This document shows positions 53,005 to 63,479 of a stretch of 64,000 bases of DNA, one piece after another. The first letter of the stretch is position 1. The number at the start of each line of letters is the position of its first letter. The stretch is from Rhizophagus clarus (Eukaryota > Glomeromycota > Glomeromycetes > Glomerales > Glomeraceae). Position numbers and translations under genes: made by a program. A model generated the notes under the pieces. The model searched no databases and was not told the origin of the DNA. It saw only the letters and a list, made by a program, of their open reading frames with translations. Where the stretch lies: NCBI GenBank assembly GCA_015698045.1, contig BLAL01000044.1, forward strand, positions 1,600,365 through 1,664,364, in the 5' to 3' direction.

Positions 53005-54838
53005 TTACTTTTTTTTATGCTTTCTTTGCTCTCTTTCATCATTATCATTCTTTTCGTCATCATCTTCGGGAAATGACCTTGCAGCACTTATGTAATAATG
53101 AGACAGCTCCATTGATCTTGTAACATCTATTTTATCAGTACAAGCAAAGTCCAAATTTATTGTGTATAAATCTGTATTTGCCATAAAAAAGTTGCGACGA
53201 GCTGTCTTGTCATCATCCACCTCCTCACTTAAACATCTAATCCCGTAAATAATAACATTTTGGAGCGCTCTTTCCATTTCTTCTGATAGTTCATTTGAAA
53301 CACATGTCAACCACTGACGAAATATAGTTGAAACTGAAACTTTAGATTTTAACTGGGAAATATTATCATTAGTGCAACTATTCTGATATGCGAAACCTAT
53401 ATTCGACCATAATTCGCTCCTCCATCCATCAAAAACTTTTCGAAAACGTTTGCCCATAAAACTAATTTTTTGTTTGTTTTCTTTCTTCTTAGAAAAATGC
53501 GGAAATAATTTACTAATTATATCTTCTATCATTGAATTTCTAGAAGAATGATCAAGGTGTCGAGTACGAAGGAATAGTGCTCTTAATTCAACGTAAATGA
53601 TATCTAAGATTCATTTTAGGAGAGAACTATAATTATTTTCTAATATTTCACTCATCTGTTTTTGACTATATTCGCGACTGGTTTTAGGTTCCGTATATTT
53701 ATCTGGAACATTCGCGTTGGGTCTTGGGGAAGGACTTCTGGGGTAGTGACGTTCTCTAGTAAAATATTGAGACGGCAACTCCAAATTGTTATTTATGAGT
53801 TGTCGTTCAAAATTATCCCTATAATAAAAATAAATGGGCTCAGAACATATGAATTATAAATATTACAGATTTACTATATATATTTACATTGGAGTGCGGC
53901 TCTTCAAAGGCAGAGAACGCAGCGGGGAATGTGGTGACATCGCCGGAGAGGATTCCAGTGATGTTATTGTTGATATGGGACTTTGACTTTTCCTGTATTT
54001 CTCGGTCATAAAATTGATATAATCGGGTAAAATTAGGCCGAATTCATCCGCTATTTTCTTCTTAGTTTTATAGGGATCCGGAGATATATTTATTATTTCC
54101 TCAATTCTCAAGAACTCCTCTTTTAGCATTTTGTCTACAATTATTAAATATCAAGGTAAGTGAACTATTCATATCACAAAAAGAAAGAATAATGAATTTC
54201 AATTATAGGTCACCTATTTTTTCTTCATCATCAATTTGTTGAGGAGGTTGAGGTGGTAATTGAGGTAAGTATTGTTGAGGTTGTTGAGAAGGTGATTGCG
54301 ACCATTGGTATTCATGATGTGGCCATTGACGTTGCTGATTTTGTTGAGGTTGTTGAGGTTGTTGAGGCCATTGAGGTAGAGGTGGTTGCGGCCATTGAGG
54401 TTGAGATTGTTGAGGTTGTTGAGGCCATTGAGATTGAGGTGGTTGCGGCCATTGAAATTGAGATTGTTGAGGTTGTTGAGGCCATTGAGATTGAGGTGGT
54501 TGCGACCATTGAAATTGATGAGGTTGAGATTGTTGAGGTTGTTGAGGCCATTGAGATTGAGGTGGTTGCGGCCATTGAAATTGAAATTGTTGAGGTTGTC
54601 GCGGCCACTGAAGTAGAGTTTGGGGTTGAGATTGTTGCGGTTGTTGAGATTGAGGTTGTTGCGGTTGATGAGATTGAGGTTGTTGCGGTTGTTGAGATTG
54701 GGGTTGTTGCAGCTGTTGAGGTTGTTGCGGCCATTGAGACTGAGGTTATTGATATTGCGGTTGCGATGGCTGCCAATGTTTAATAAGAGAACCTTTTTTA
54801 CGAATTCCTTGTTCTTTATCAAGATCTTGAGAAGACAT
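53005..54838 (-). pseudogene. Three-exon gene with Gln/Pro-rich N-terminus, broken by two stops
   Basis: Exons 54838-54214, 54134-53888 and 53818-53005 join in phase (562 codons). Residues 30-200 are repeated QPQ(S/W)QPQQ; then a KMLKEEFLRIEEIIN region; then a C-terminal domain with ELRALFLRTRHLDH, KRFRKVFDGWRSELW and an acidic/basic tail (EDDDEKNDNDEREQRKHKKK). Codon 31 is TAA (54748-54746), and a TGA sits at 53613-53611. Both could arise from CAA and CGA by C-to-T change. The C-terminal domain is shared with the intact gene at 58937-60507 (EMKCLFLRTRNPPDH, KSFSDYRYQL). I do not recognise the family. Frames antisense to the Gln/Pro repeats are also open but are shadows. Confidence 0.7.
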
Positions 54839-54899
54839 TTTAATGATATCTCAATATAAAAAAAAAAGAAATAATTGAATAAAAAAAAAAAAAAATTTT

Positions 54900-55400
54900 T
54901 TTTATCCCCTTTTTTTTGCGTTGATCTTACCACATCATGATCGAAAAAAATTAATCTTTTCTTGCATCGTAATTATATCTATGATTAATATGGTTAATTA
55001 CGAAAAGAAAAAAAATTCTTTTTGCCATTGATCTTATTACATCATATGATACAGATTTTTTTAAGGAAAAAAAATATGATTAATATAATGATGGATATTG
55101 TGATTAAATCATGGCCAAGTAAAATTAATATTTTTCTCACATTGTTACGATTAATTTCGAAAATAAGTTTCTTTTTTACCATTGATCTTAATAGATTTTC
55201 TAAGGAAAAAAATTTGATTAATATAATGACGGACATTGTGATTATCGAGTAAAAATTAATCTTTTTTTCAATTTTTTTCTTTTTTTTAAAAATTCTATAT
55301 CGTGGTTATACCTATTACCAAAAAAAACTTTTTCTGCAAAAAAAGTTGTTTGCATTGATATCATAACACTACGAGTTATCTTTTCCTTGAACCTTCTCAA
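54900..55400. repeat. Repeated ATTGATCTTA(C/T)(C/T)ACATCAT boxes
   Basis: At least three variants (about 54922, 55026, 55182) separated by A/T runs, in the upstream region of the broken gene. Short frames here are artefacts. Confidence 0.5.
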
Positions 55401-55628
55401 ACATCTTAAGTCGTATAATTAATAATTAACCTCTCCTATAAACAGAGAGCAACTTACTTTAATATAAACACGAATACAAAATACGTTAGTAATGAGAACG
55501 AAAAATAAATTCTTTAGGAAAAAGAGATTATTTAAAGCACTGAACTGAAAGGAATGATTCCTAGGATAGCGAGTGATTTGAACTAAGCCAAAGTTAGAAA
55601 CAAGATAGTTTCGGTATCTTCAGGCGGT

Positions 55629-55828
55629 ATGGATGAAGACAATTCACGTATTAGCCCTTGTTCTACAATTGATTTTTATCAAACTCGCTCTACATTGATT
55701 ATTTCAGTTCTGTCTCAACCGATCTCCGGGGAAGAAGCAAAGTAGAAATCAAAGAATGGGAATCATGTATGGAAAAGGAACATCTTAAAAAGAAAGAGGC
55801 AACGGTTCTGCGAGTTAGAAATATCTGA
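55629..55828 (+). pseudogene. Short acidic/Lys-rich ORF with a frameshift
   Basis: ATG 55629 reads MDEDNSRISPCSTIDFYQTR and on to a TAG after 38 codons. A neighbouring frame continues from about 55738 as KVEIKEWESCMEKEHLKKK and stops at TGA. It looks like one small coding piece with an indel. Function unknown. Confidence 0.25.
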
Positions 55829-55829
55829 G

Positions 55830-56650
55830 TAGATGATTCATGCTGAAGCTTCTCTTCTCTCATTTCATCACTGATGCTTTTTCTTATGCGCCTTATCCAA
55901 GAAAGCATCCATTTCCCTTTCCTTCGATGACTTGGTATTCTTGAACTGGTCTTATGCGCATATACTGTATAAAACTTCTGGTCAAATGATCGTAGCATTG
56001 CTTTAAATTCCTAATTAGCTAATTACACATGTGCATATTGCATATTTTACCAAATTCTGTAGACCAATAAAAATCACAGTTTTGCACTGAGATTATCATT
56101 TAATCTCATTTGGATAAATTGTTTGTACTTGGCGTGAAGAACAGGTTATACTGTACTAATTAAACTGGCTGGTACTTACAAAAAAGAGATCTTTTTTTCT
56201 GTTTTTTTTCTAATTATTATGCTTTTTTATTTCTATCTAAGGCTGTGTTTTATTGTGCCATTGATTTACTTATTATATGGCTATATTTATTTCACCATCA
56301 ATCATCGCTTTGTGTAAAGCTATAGTTTGTGGTTGTGCAAATTTCCCACTGGCGCTTTCCCGGGTGTTTAATAGAATAATTGGTCGGCAAGTCATGTATA
56401 ATGTATATTGATATAAAAAATTTATTTTTTAGTTGTCTTTCCGGCGCAGATTACTAATGTATATTAATTTAATTGATGGTGTGTGACTAAACAAATATTG
56501 ACGACAACTTTTCAAATAAAAAGGTATCCGTAATTAGACAACTAAACAGGAACATCTCAGTGCTAGGATAAGCCTTGTTTAGAATAAGCCCAGCAATTCC
56601 GTACTGAGATTTTCGAATGATGTTTCCCATTTAGGATAGGCCCAACACTT
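55830..56650. other. Spacer, nothing recognised
   Basis: No convincing frame on either strand; the 99-codon minus frame 55699-55998 is the antisense of the small ORF above. Confidence 0.45.
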
Positions 56651-56651
56651 C

Positions 56652-56664
56652 GCTAGTTGTATAT
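56652..56664 (+). promoter_or_regulatory. TATA box
   Basis: GTATATAAATACC lies about 300 nt before the ATG of the zinc-knuckle gene. A long A/T-rich leader would follow. Confidence 0.45.
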
Positions 56665-56964
56665 AAATACCCCTAATTTTTCAAGAAAAATAAAGTTTTA
56701 TAACAATTTCCCTTAATAACTTATTTTCACGTTCCTATTTTTTTTTTAAAAAAAAAAAAGAAATAAAAATTTTAGAAAAAATCTTATTCCCACGTCCTTT
56801 TTTTTTTAAATAAATATGATTAAAAAAAAAAAATTTTCTCCTCCTACCCGAAAGAACTTCGTTTTATCAAAAAAAAAAAAAGAATTTTCTCCTCCTACCT
56901 TTAAGTTTTATCAAAAAAAAAGTTCATACTCTTCCTTTTTAAAATAACGTGTCTTAATTTTAAT

Positions 56965-57814
56965 ATGCCCGATAACATTGATAACACTACTATTATCGAC
57001 AATAATAATGAAGTTAGCGATGATTTTTATATAATTGATAACCCGAACGCGATTAAAGATATATTAAGTATATCTGTTAATCATTCTATAACAATAAAGA
57101 ATAATTCTAGTACAATTCAAATGTTAATTACAATACTCCAAGGTAAGTTAACACTATGTTTTTTTGGGTGCATTGATGCTGTATATGGCTCTATCAGGTT
57201 ACTGATACTGTATGTTTTGATACTGACTAACAATATAAGAACGACTTACTTCTGCTTCATCTACTATCTCTCCTCCTATTGTCTCTACTTCTCCTCTTAA
57301 TGTCTCTGCTATTGCCTCTCCTTCTCCTCCGGTCTCAACATACAGATCCTTGTCGGATTCAATTTCATCTTTAAGCTCTTCACTACCCTTAGACTCTTCA
57401 GTAACCTCATCATCAATAACTCCCTTAACGACTTTAATTTCATCAATCTCACCAATTTCCTCGATCTCCCCAATTTCCTCGAACCCGCCAATTTCTTCGA
57501 ACCCAGCTCCCGGTTCAAATTTAAATTTTATATGCACGTCGGAGGGGGTCGCTTTATCTAGCAGGACAAATTGGATTGCGCCTATCGGCTCATATAAAGA
57601 TCCGTGTTACTTATGTGAATATTACGGGCATGGTTTTAATACCTGCCCGAATATTCAGCAAAATTACCGGGGAAGATGCTGCAGGTGTTGGGTCAGTCCG
57701 CACGAGTCAAAAGATTGCCATTTACGAAAAGGTGAAAAGGTACCTATTCCATTTAAAAAGAATTTTTTAAAGCCGGCCGATTTAATCAAATTTTTTGGAA
57801 GAATTGAGGAATAG
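56965..57814 (+). CDS. Two-zinc-knuckle protein, two exons
   Basis: Exon 1 56965-57142 and exon 2 57240-57814 join in phase across a 97-nt intron (gtaagtt ... tactgactaac ... aatataag), giving 250 aa. The N-terminus is Asp/Asn-rich. The middle (about 60-150) is a Ser/Pro/Thr-rich disordered stretch. The C-terminus has two CCHC zinc knuckles in tandem: CYLCEYYGHGFNTC and CCRCWVSPHESKDC. A short basic tail with KVPIPFKKNFLKPADLIKFF follows. CCHC knuckles bind single-stranded RNA or DNA. The protein lacks a capsid domain, so it is not an ordinary Gag. It sits between two members of an unknown gene family and just before five hairpin repeats, so it may belong to the same mobile unit. Confidence 0.75.
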
Positions 57815-57839
57815 GTTTTTTTTTTAATTCATTTCTGGT

Positions 57840-57977
57840 CGCCTTGGTGGCGAATTTTTTATTCTATGTAGTTTGTTTGGTCCGCCTGGTGGCGGGTTTT
57901 TTTCCTGGTTCGTCTGGTGACGAGTTTTTTTTCTGGTTCGCCTTGTGGCGTAAAGGTTTCTGGTTCGCCTGGTGGCG
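57840..57977 (+). repeat. Five hairpin repeats in the 3' region of the zinc-knuckle gene
   Basis: CGCC-loop-GGCG hairpins at 57840, 57883, 57911, 57939 and 57966, each preceded by (T)GGT(T/C) and followed by a T-run. In the third copy both arms change together (CGTC/GACG), keeping the pairing. This favours a selected RNA hairpin or a palindromic protein site. Confidence 0.75.
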
Positions 57978-57989
57978 TGTTCTTTTTTT

Positions 57990-58310
57990 GTTTTGATATT
58001 TTTTTATAATAATAATAAATAATAATGCATTTTATCAATCACACTGGCACTAAATAAAATTTATTAAGACATTTTTTGAATATTATCTTGAATGCCAAAT
58101 TGATATGATGATAATGTTAAATTCATATTGCAGAAAATATAAAAAAAAATTGTTCAATATGGAAGTCAGTAATTTGATGGCTGTTTAAAAATCTAAGGTT
58201 TCTGTTAAGATTGTTTGTTTCTTTACTATAAAAATGCTGATCAATAACTTTTAGTTCAGTAAAATTATTAATTTGTATAATAAATTCCTTTTATTCAGCA
58301 ATAAATTTTG
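57990..58310. other. AT-rich spacer, no gene
   Basis: Nothing recognised. Confidence 0.5.
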
Positions 58311-58314
58311 AAGT

Positions 58315-58661
58315 TCAAATAATTTTGACATTTAATTTTAATTTATAAATATCCAGATGTTCAAAGCACGCCTTAGCAAAATTTTTGCCAATTGTCATAC
58401 AACTGAAATTTAACGCATCTACTGGATTTTCTACAGATTCTACCCAATCACGATGTTGTCGTAAAAAATTTTTAATATAAAAAAATGCTTGCTCGATCTG
58501 TAAGCAATAAATTTTTAAATAATGGAAGATTAAATTCTTACGGGATTATAATCGGGAGAATAAGATGGCAAAAACTCAAGTCGTATTCCTTTCTCCTCAC
58601 AAATATTCCGCAAACGCTGACTTTTATGTATAGATACATTATCTAAGATTAAAACGCTATA
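58315..58661 (-). pseudogene. C-terminal part of a DDE (Tc1/IS630-like) transposase
   Basis: Two segments, 58661-58542 and 58497-58315, join in phase across a 44-nt intron-like gap (gtaaga...cttacag). They read VLILDNVSIHKS, then LPSYSPDYNP and IEQAF, which is the DDE_3 pattern with the second Asp and the catalytic Glu. About 60 C-terminal residues follow to TGA. The N-terminal helix-turn-helix and first Asp are missing upstream, so the gene is truncated. The intron position between NP and IE is notable. Confidence 0.8.
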
Positions 58662-58936
58662 CTAGTTATTTAACTAAATAAATATTAAATAAAAATATTT
58701 ATTATAGTCTATGTGGTTTTATATTTCGCTTCGAAAAATGGTAAACAAGTTGGGAAGAAAAAGAGATGGTTAACGCGGCACAATAAAAATCAATAAAATC
58801 TACGTACAACGCGAAATCAGGTCACATGAATTATTAGCAGAGTAGTGGCGCTATGATATATTGTAATCTTTATTATCATAAAGGAATAAAAAACATATCA
58901 ATGTTATCACGGTCTTTTATGTGATATGTACTGTAT

Positions 58937-60507
58937 TTATGAAAAAAGATGGAGTTTTAAAGAGCTAGCAATGTTTCTTCTGCTACGGGAAGGAATTTCT
59001 AGATCTTCTGTAATAACATCTAACTCCTTAACCTTTTCTTTGATATTTGCGCTTTCAGTTTCAACCCAGACTATTTTGAAGCATTTTCTGGAGAATTCTA
59101 TTAATTTATCTAGTGAAGTTTCCGATAATTTTGTAAAATCGATGGCTGAAACGTATCGGCTTAAGATTCTCTTTAAAACCACCTCACGTGATATGAAATT
59201 GTTTACTTCCTCGTCGGTAGGATCTGAACTTTCCGTATATCCACTTTAATAGAAAAAAAATTTAAATCATTAAATCATTGTAATAAAACAACAACATAAC
59301 GATATGAACGTATCGATCACCTTTCTACAATTTGTCGAAATTCTTTTACTAATGTTGAAAGTACATTTTTCAATTGATATCGATAGTCGGAAAATGATTT
59401 ACGATATCGTTCGTTAATTGACTTCGCCACGCTTTGATAAGCATCATGCCCAAAAATTTTTTGTGTTATTTTATCAAACGCATGATCGGGCGGATTTCTA
59501 GTTCGCAAAAAAAGGCATTTCATTTCTTCGTCAATAAGACGATAATTATCCTAAACAGTAATAATATCAATAATACATAATACATCAGTAATTCTGTGTA
59601 ATAACGATTGTTCTTAATTGGTAAGAATGTAACAACCAAAATAAGAAATGGATTTTACGTTGTCAAATGGTGACGAAGTCGAGGTGGTTAGTGGCAAATT
59701 TGTTGATGGCTGCTTCGTCGAGGCATCAAGCATTTTGTTTGCCAGATGTAGTACACTTGGATGTAAGACCAACCAATTGCAAATTTGCAATTGATTGGTC
59801 ATTGCGCCAAATTGAACCGGAATTTCTTCTTCACTCTCTAGAAGTAATATTAAATGAGAATAAAATTATATTCATTAATTATGTTCAGATTTTATGTTTT
59901 TACCGCTTTCATCATTTTCATTTTCTTCTTGTTCTTTATCTTTCTCTCTCCTATCCCTCTCTCTTCTCTCTTTCTCTCTTCTCTCTTTCTCTCTTCTCTC
60001 TTTCTCTCTTCTTTCTTTCTCTCTTCTCTCTTTATCTCTCCTCTCCATCTCTTTCTTCTCATTTTCTCTTCTTTCTTTTTCAATATTTCTTTCTTCTTGC
60101 TCTGGAAGCATATCTTCATTATAACGAAGTAAATTTAGTTTTAAATAAATTCGCAGAAATATCATTTCAATTGAATAATAAAACAATTATTATAACGTAT
60201 TTACCCAAAATAATTCTTTCAATATCATCATCTTGTCTATTATTACCTTCTCCAATATCTACATCTTGTCCATGTAAATTATCTTGTTCATGTTCACTTC
60301 CTTCCTCTCTCCTTTCATCTCTTTCCTTATTATAATCACGTGAAGAGTTGGCAACATATGTACGAATAGTTTTTGTAGTCTTTGCAGCTTTTGTTGCCTT
60401 GTCTTTTAGGTATCATTATAATAGTATTAGGCGCAATTACTATATAAATTTTAAATCAAAAATATAATATTATTACCTTTTTCTGTTACTCCTCTGCGTT
60501 TAGTCAT
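58937..60507 (-). CDS. Six-exon gene of unknown function, intact relative of 53005-54838
   Basis: Exons 60507-60477, 60402-60205, 60113-59904, 59837-59659, 59550-59321 and 59243-58937 join in phase without a stop: 384 aa. The start is MTKRRGVTEKD. Then come an acidic/Gln part, a long charged helix of repeated ERREK (about residues 90-135; likely coiled coil or single helix), and a region with MTNQLQICNWLVLHPSVLHL. The C-terminal domain has EEMKCLFLRTRNPPDHAFDK, RYRKSFSDYRYQLKNVL and EVVLKRILSRYV. The LFLRTR...DH...R+F...R..L core is shared with the broken gene at 53005. No catalytic motif or membrane segment is evident. A plus-strand frame over the Ser/Leu-rich antisense of the ERREK repeats (59667-60335) is a shadow. 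It is probably an accessory protein of a mobile element or a lineage-specific family. Confidence 0.7.
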
Positions 60508-60649
60508 GATAAACAAACAAGATGGTACTTATCAGTATTGTGCTAGTAGCAACGTAAAGAAATAGGTGATTCGTCACGTAAAGAAATAGGTGATTCCTGA
60601 CGAAACGAATACAGCATCATCTTTATTTATTTATAGAGATTTCTCCTAA

Positions 60650-62650
60650 TATTAAGAAAAAATTACATCGTGACCGCAGCACATAAAAGGAAATTGGGTT
60701 AGCATTCTCGAAAAAAATGTTCATGGTTACATTAAATCTTGGATAGTTGATCGGAAGAATTTGTTAATGGTTACATCGATTCTTTATGACGAAAATTTTG
60801 GGAAAATTTGACGTCATAACGGTTACATGTAAAGAAATTATATATGAGTATCGTAACTGTAGGACATAAACGGAAATTTGGCCAACAAATTTTCAAATTA
60901 TTGGAATAATTGATCGGGAAAATCCTTAATGGGTATATTAGCTCTTTGTTCACAGAACATTAATGGTAATTTCGAGCAATATAACGGTTACAAGTAAAGA
61001 AACTTTATATGAATATCGTGATCGCAGGACATAAACGGATTTTCGGGATAATTGATCAGGAGAAAAATTTGTTAATGGTTACATAATCAGGTTGAAAGAA
61101 TTATACTGTACGTACTAGTATTATGCTGTCCTAATACTTAAATAGAGTACATTTTTTCATATGTTTAATATATTATATATTTATTTTAATAATTAGGATT
61201 GTTCTTTTAAATCTAATCTAAATAGAAAAAATATTATATTAAATATTTAACAGTGCAATATTAATGCAATGGTTTACAGTACATTGATGAAATTTTGGGC
61301 AATGGAAAAATTGCGGTTACATGTAAGGTGATCGCAGGACATAAATAGAAATTTAGATCAATAATTTGATCGGAAAAAAATTATTAATGGTTACATTGAT
61401 TTTTTATCGTGCAGCGCATTGATAGAATTCAGGGGTAATCTGAAAAATTTGACATGAATATTCGTGATCGCAAGACATAAACGGATTTTCGGGATAATTG
61501 ATCAGGAGAAAAAAATTTGTTAATGTTACATTAATCAGGGTTGAAGAATTATACTGTACGTACTATATTACTATGCTGTCCTAATACTTAAATAGAGTAC
61601 ATTTTTCATATGTTTAATATATTATATATTTATTTTAATAATTAGGATTGATAATAAATTATTAACTATTCTTTTAATCTTAATAGAAAAAATATTATAT
61701 TAAATATTTAAACAGTACAATATTAGTGCAATGTATACAGTAAATTGATGAAATTTGGGAAATGGGAAAAAATTGCGGTTACATGTAAGGTGATCGCAGG
61801 ACATGAACAGAAATTTAGATCAACAAATTGATCAGAAAAAAATTTTGTCAACAGTTCTGTTGATTCTTTATCTGCAAAAGATCTTTATCTGCAGCACATT
61901 TGTGGAATCTAGGGTAATGATCTGAAAAATTTGGCATGAATATCGTGGTCGCAATAAATAAATAGAAATTTAGATCAATAATTGACCGGAAAAAAATTGT
62001 TAATGATTACATTTGATTTTTATCTGCAAGCGCATTGATAGAATTCAGGGGTAATCTGAAAAATTTGACGTGAATATCGTGATCGCAGGACATAAACGGA
62101 TTTTCGGATAATTGATCAGGAGAAAAATTTGTTAATGGTTACATAATCAGGGTTGAAGAATTATACTGTACGTACTATATTATGCTGTCCTAATACTTAA
62201 ATAGAGTAAAGTTTAATATATTATATATTTATTTTAATAATTAGGATTGATAATAAATTATTAACTATTCTTTTAATCTTAATAGAAAAAATATTATATT
62301 AAATATTTAACAGTGCAATATTAGTGCAATGTAAAGTAAATTGATGAAATTTTGGGAAATGGAAAAATTGCGGTTACATGTAAGGTGATCGCAGGACATG
62401 AACAGAAATTTAGATCAAAAAATTGATCGGAAAAAAATTTTGTCAACAGTTCTGTTGATTCTTTATCTGCAAAAGATCTTTATCTGCAGCACATTGGTGG
62501 AATCTAGGGTAATGATCTGAAAAATTTGACATGATATCGTGGTCGCGATAAATAAATGGAAATTTAGATCAATAATTGATCAGGAAAAAAAATTGTTAAT
62601 GGTTACATTGATTTTTATCTGCAGCGCATTGACAGAATTTGTTACATTAG
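60650..62650. repeat. Left subterminal repeat array of an element running off the window
   Basis: About a dozen diverged units of roughly 130-150 bp with GATCGCAGGACATAAACGG, AATTTAGATCAATAATTGA and TTAATGGTTACAT. A longer block with ATTATACTGTACGTACTA and GCTGTCCTAATACTTAAATA occurs three times (about 61090, 61547, 62157). The same units occur inverted at 63480-64000. Confidence 0.8.
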
Positions 62651-62843
62651 TTCTCTATCTCGGAATTATGTAATGAAGTTTTAAAAAAAACTTTCAAGTT
62701 GTTGACCCAAATTTCCTTTTATATAGTGCAGTCATGATATCACAGTCGTAATATTATAAAAAAATTTACTTTGTGCTTTTTTCCCCAAAGAATTCAATTG
62801 ATATTTTTTTTAAAGTTTGACTGTCCATATCTTATCAGTTACA

Positions 62844-62853
62844 TATAAAAATA
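62844..62853 (+). promoter_or_regulatory. TATA box
   Basis: TATAAAAATA, about 55 nt before the ATG of the small spliced gene. Confidence 0.5.
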
Positions 62854-62907
62854 CCACATCTCAGATCAGAGTTTTTAGATTTCTAATAAAAAAAAGATAG
62901 AAAGAAA

Positions 62908-63180
62908 ATGTCCTCTCCCAAACCTAGTAGAGAAGAAACAGGTATAAAAAAAAAATACCTGGTATATTAATTCATTAAATAACGTATGATAATATTCAAA
63001 TAGTTTCTTTCATATATAGATAATATGATATTGAATCTTGCTAGACGATCTAATAAAAGAAACAAACCCGATCGAACGATCTTCTTCAGACCAACATTAA
63101 AAAGAAACGGAAACGTCCGTCTCGTAACAACCGAGCGAAGACCATGGGAGGACTGGGCTCGGATGGTGAAAAAAGTATGA
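62908..63180 (+). CDS. Small spliced basic protein between inverted repeat arrays
   Basis: Exon 1 62908-62941 and exon 2 63020-63180 join in phase across a 78-nt intron (gtataa...atatag), giving 64 aa starting MSSPKPSREETDN. It is rich in Arg and Lys (ARRSNKRNKPDR, RRPWEDWARMVKKV). A GTATGA at 63175 could be a donor for a further exon, so the true C-terminus may lie elsewhere. There is a TATA box upstream. I do not recognise it. Its position between mirror-image repeat arrays suggests it is the cargo or regulator of that element. Confidence 0.5.
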
Positions 63181-63479
63181 TCATTTGATCTTTAAATATT
63201 TTGTGATAATTTGAAATATTTAACACTTTAAAATTATTTGTTAGAATTGATATTGCCATTATATGAAATTAATATCTCATTAATATTATATCCACCTTCT
63301 TTTCAATTTATTTCAATAAAAAAATAAATCTTATAGTAATTTTATAATTGTATATATCCGTAAAGCTCACAACTAAGTGATTTTATCATAATAATTGATA
63401 CTGTAATAATTTAAATCATAAATCAAAATTTCATATAAAACTGGAACACGAATTGCTAACAATTTTTTCTGATCATTTG
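63181..63479. other. Spacer after the small gene
   Basis: AT-rich; no further exon with a good frame is seen before the repeats. Confidence 0.4.

Noticed and set aside
53005-54838. Repeat-induced point mutation as the cause of the stops
   Set aside because: The stops fit C-to-T changes, but two sites plus one in the CACTA transposase are too few, and neighbouring repeats do not show an obvious directional excess by eye. Left as a possibility only.
54253-54859. Plus and alternative minus frames over the Gln/Pro repeats (Val/Glu/Ile, Ser/Thr and Asn/Leu types)
   Set aside because: They are other readings of the same short repeat. The frame encoding Gln/Pro is the one that continues in phase through two introns into a conserved domain.
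59667-60335. 222-codon plus frame rich in Leu and Ser
   Set aside because: Antisense of the ERREK repeats of the six-exon gene; the minus model has six consistent splice junctions.
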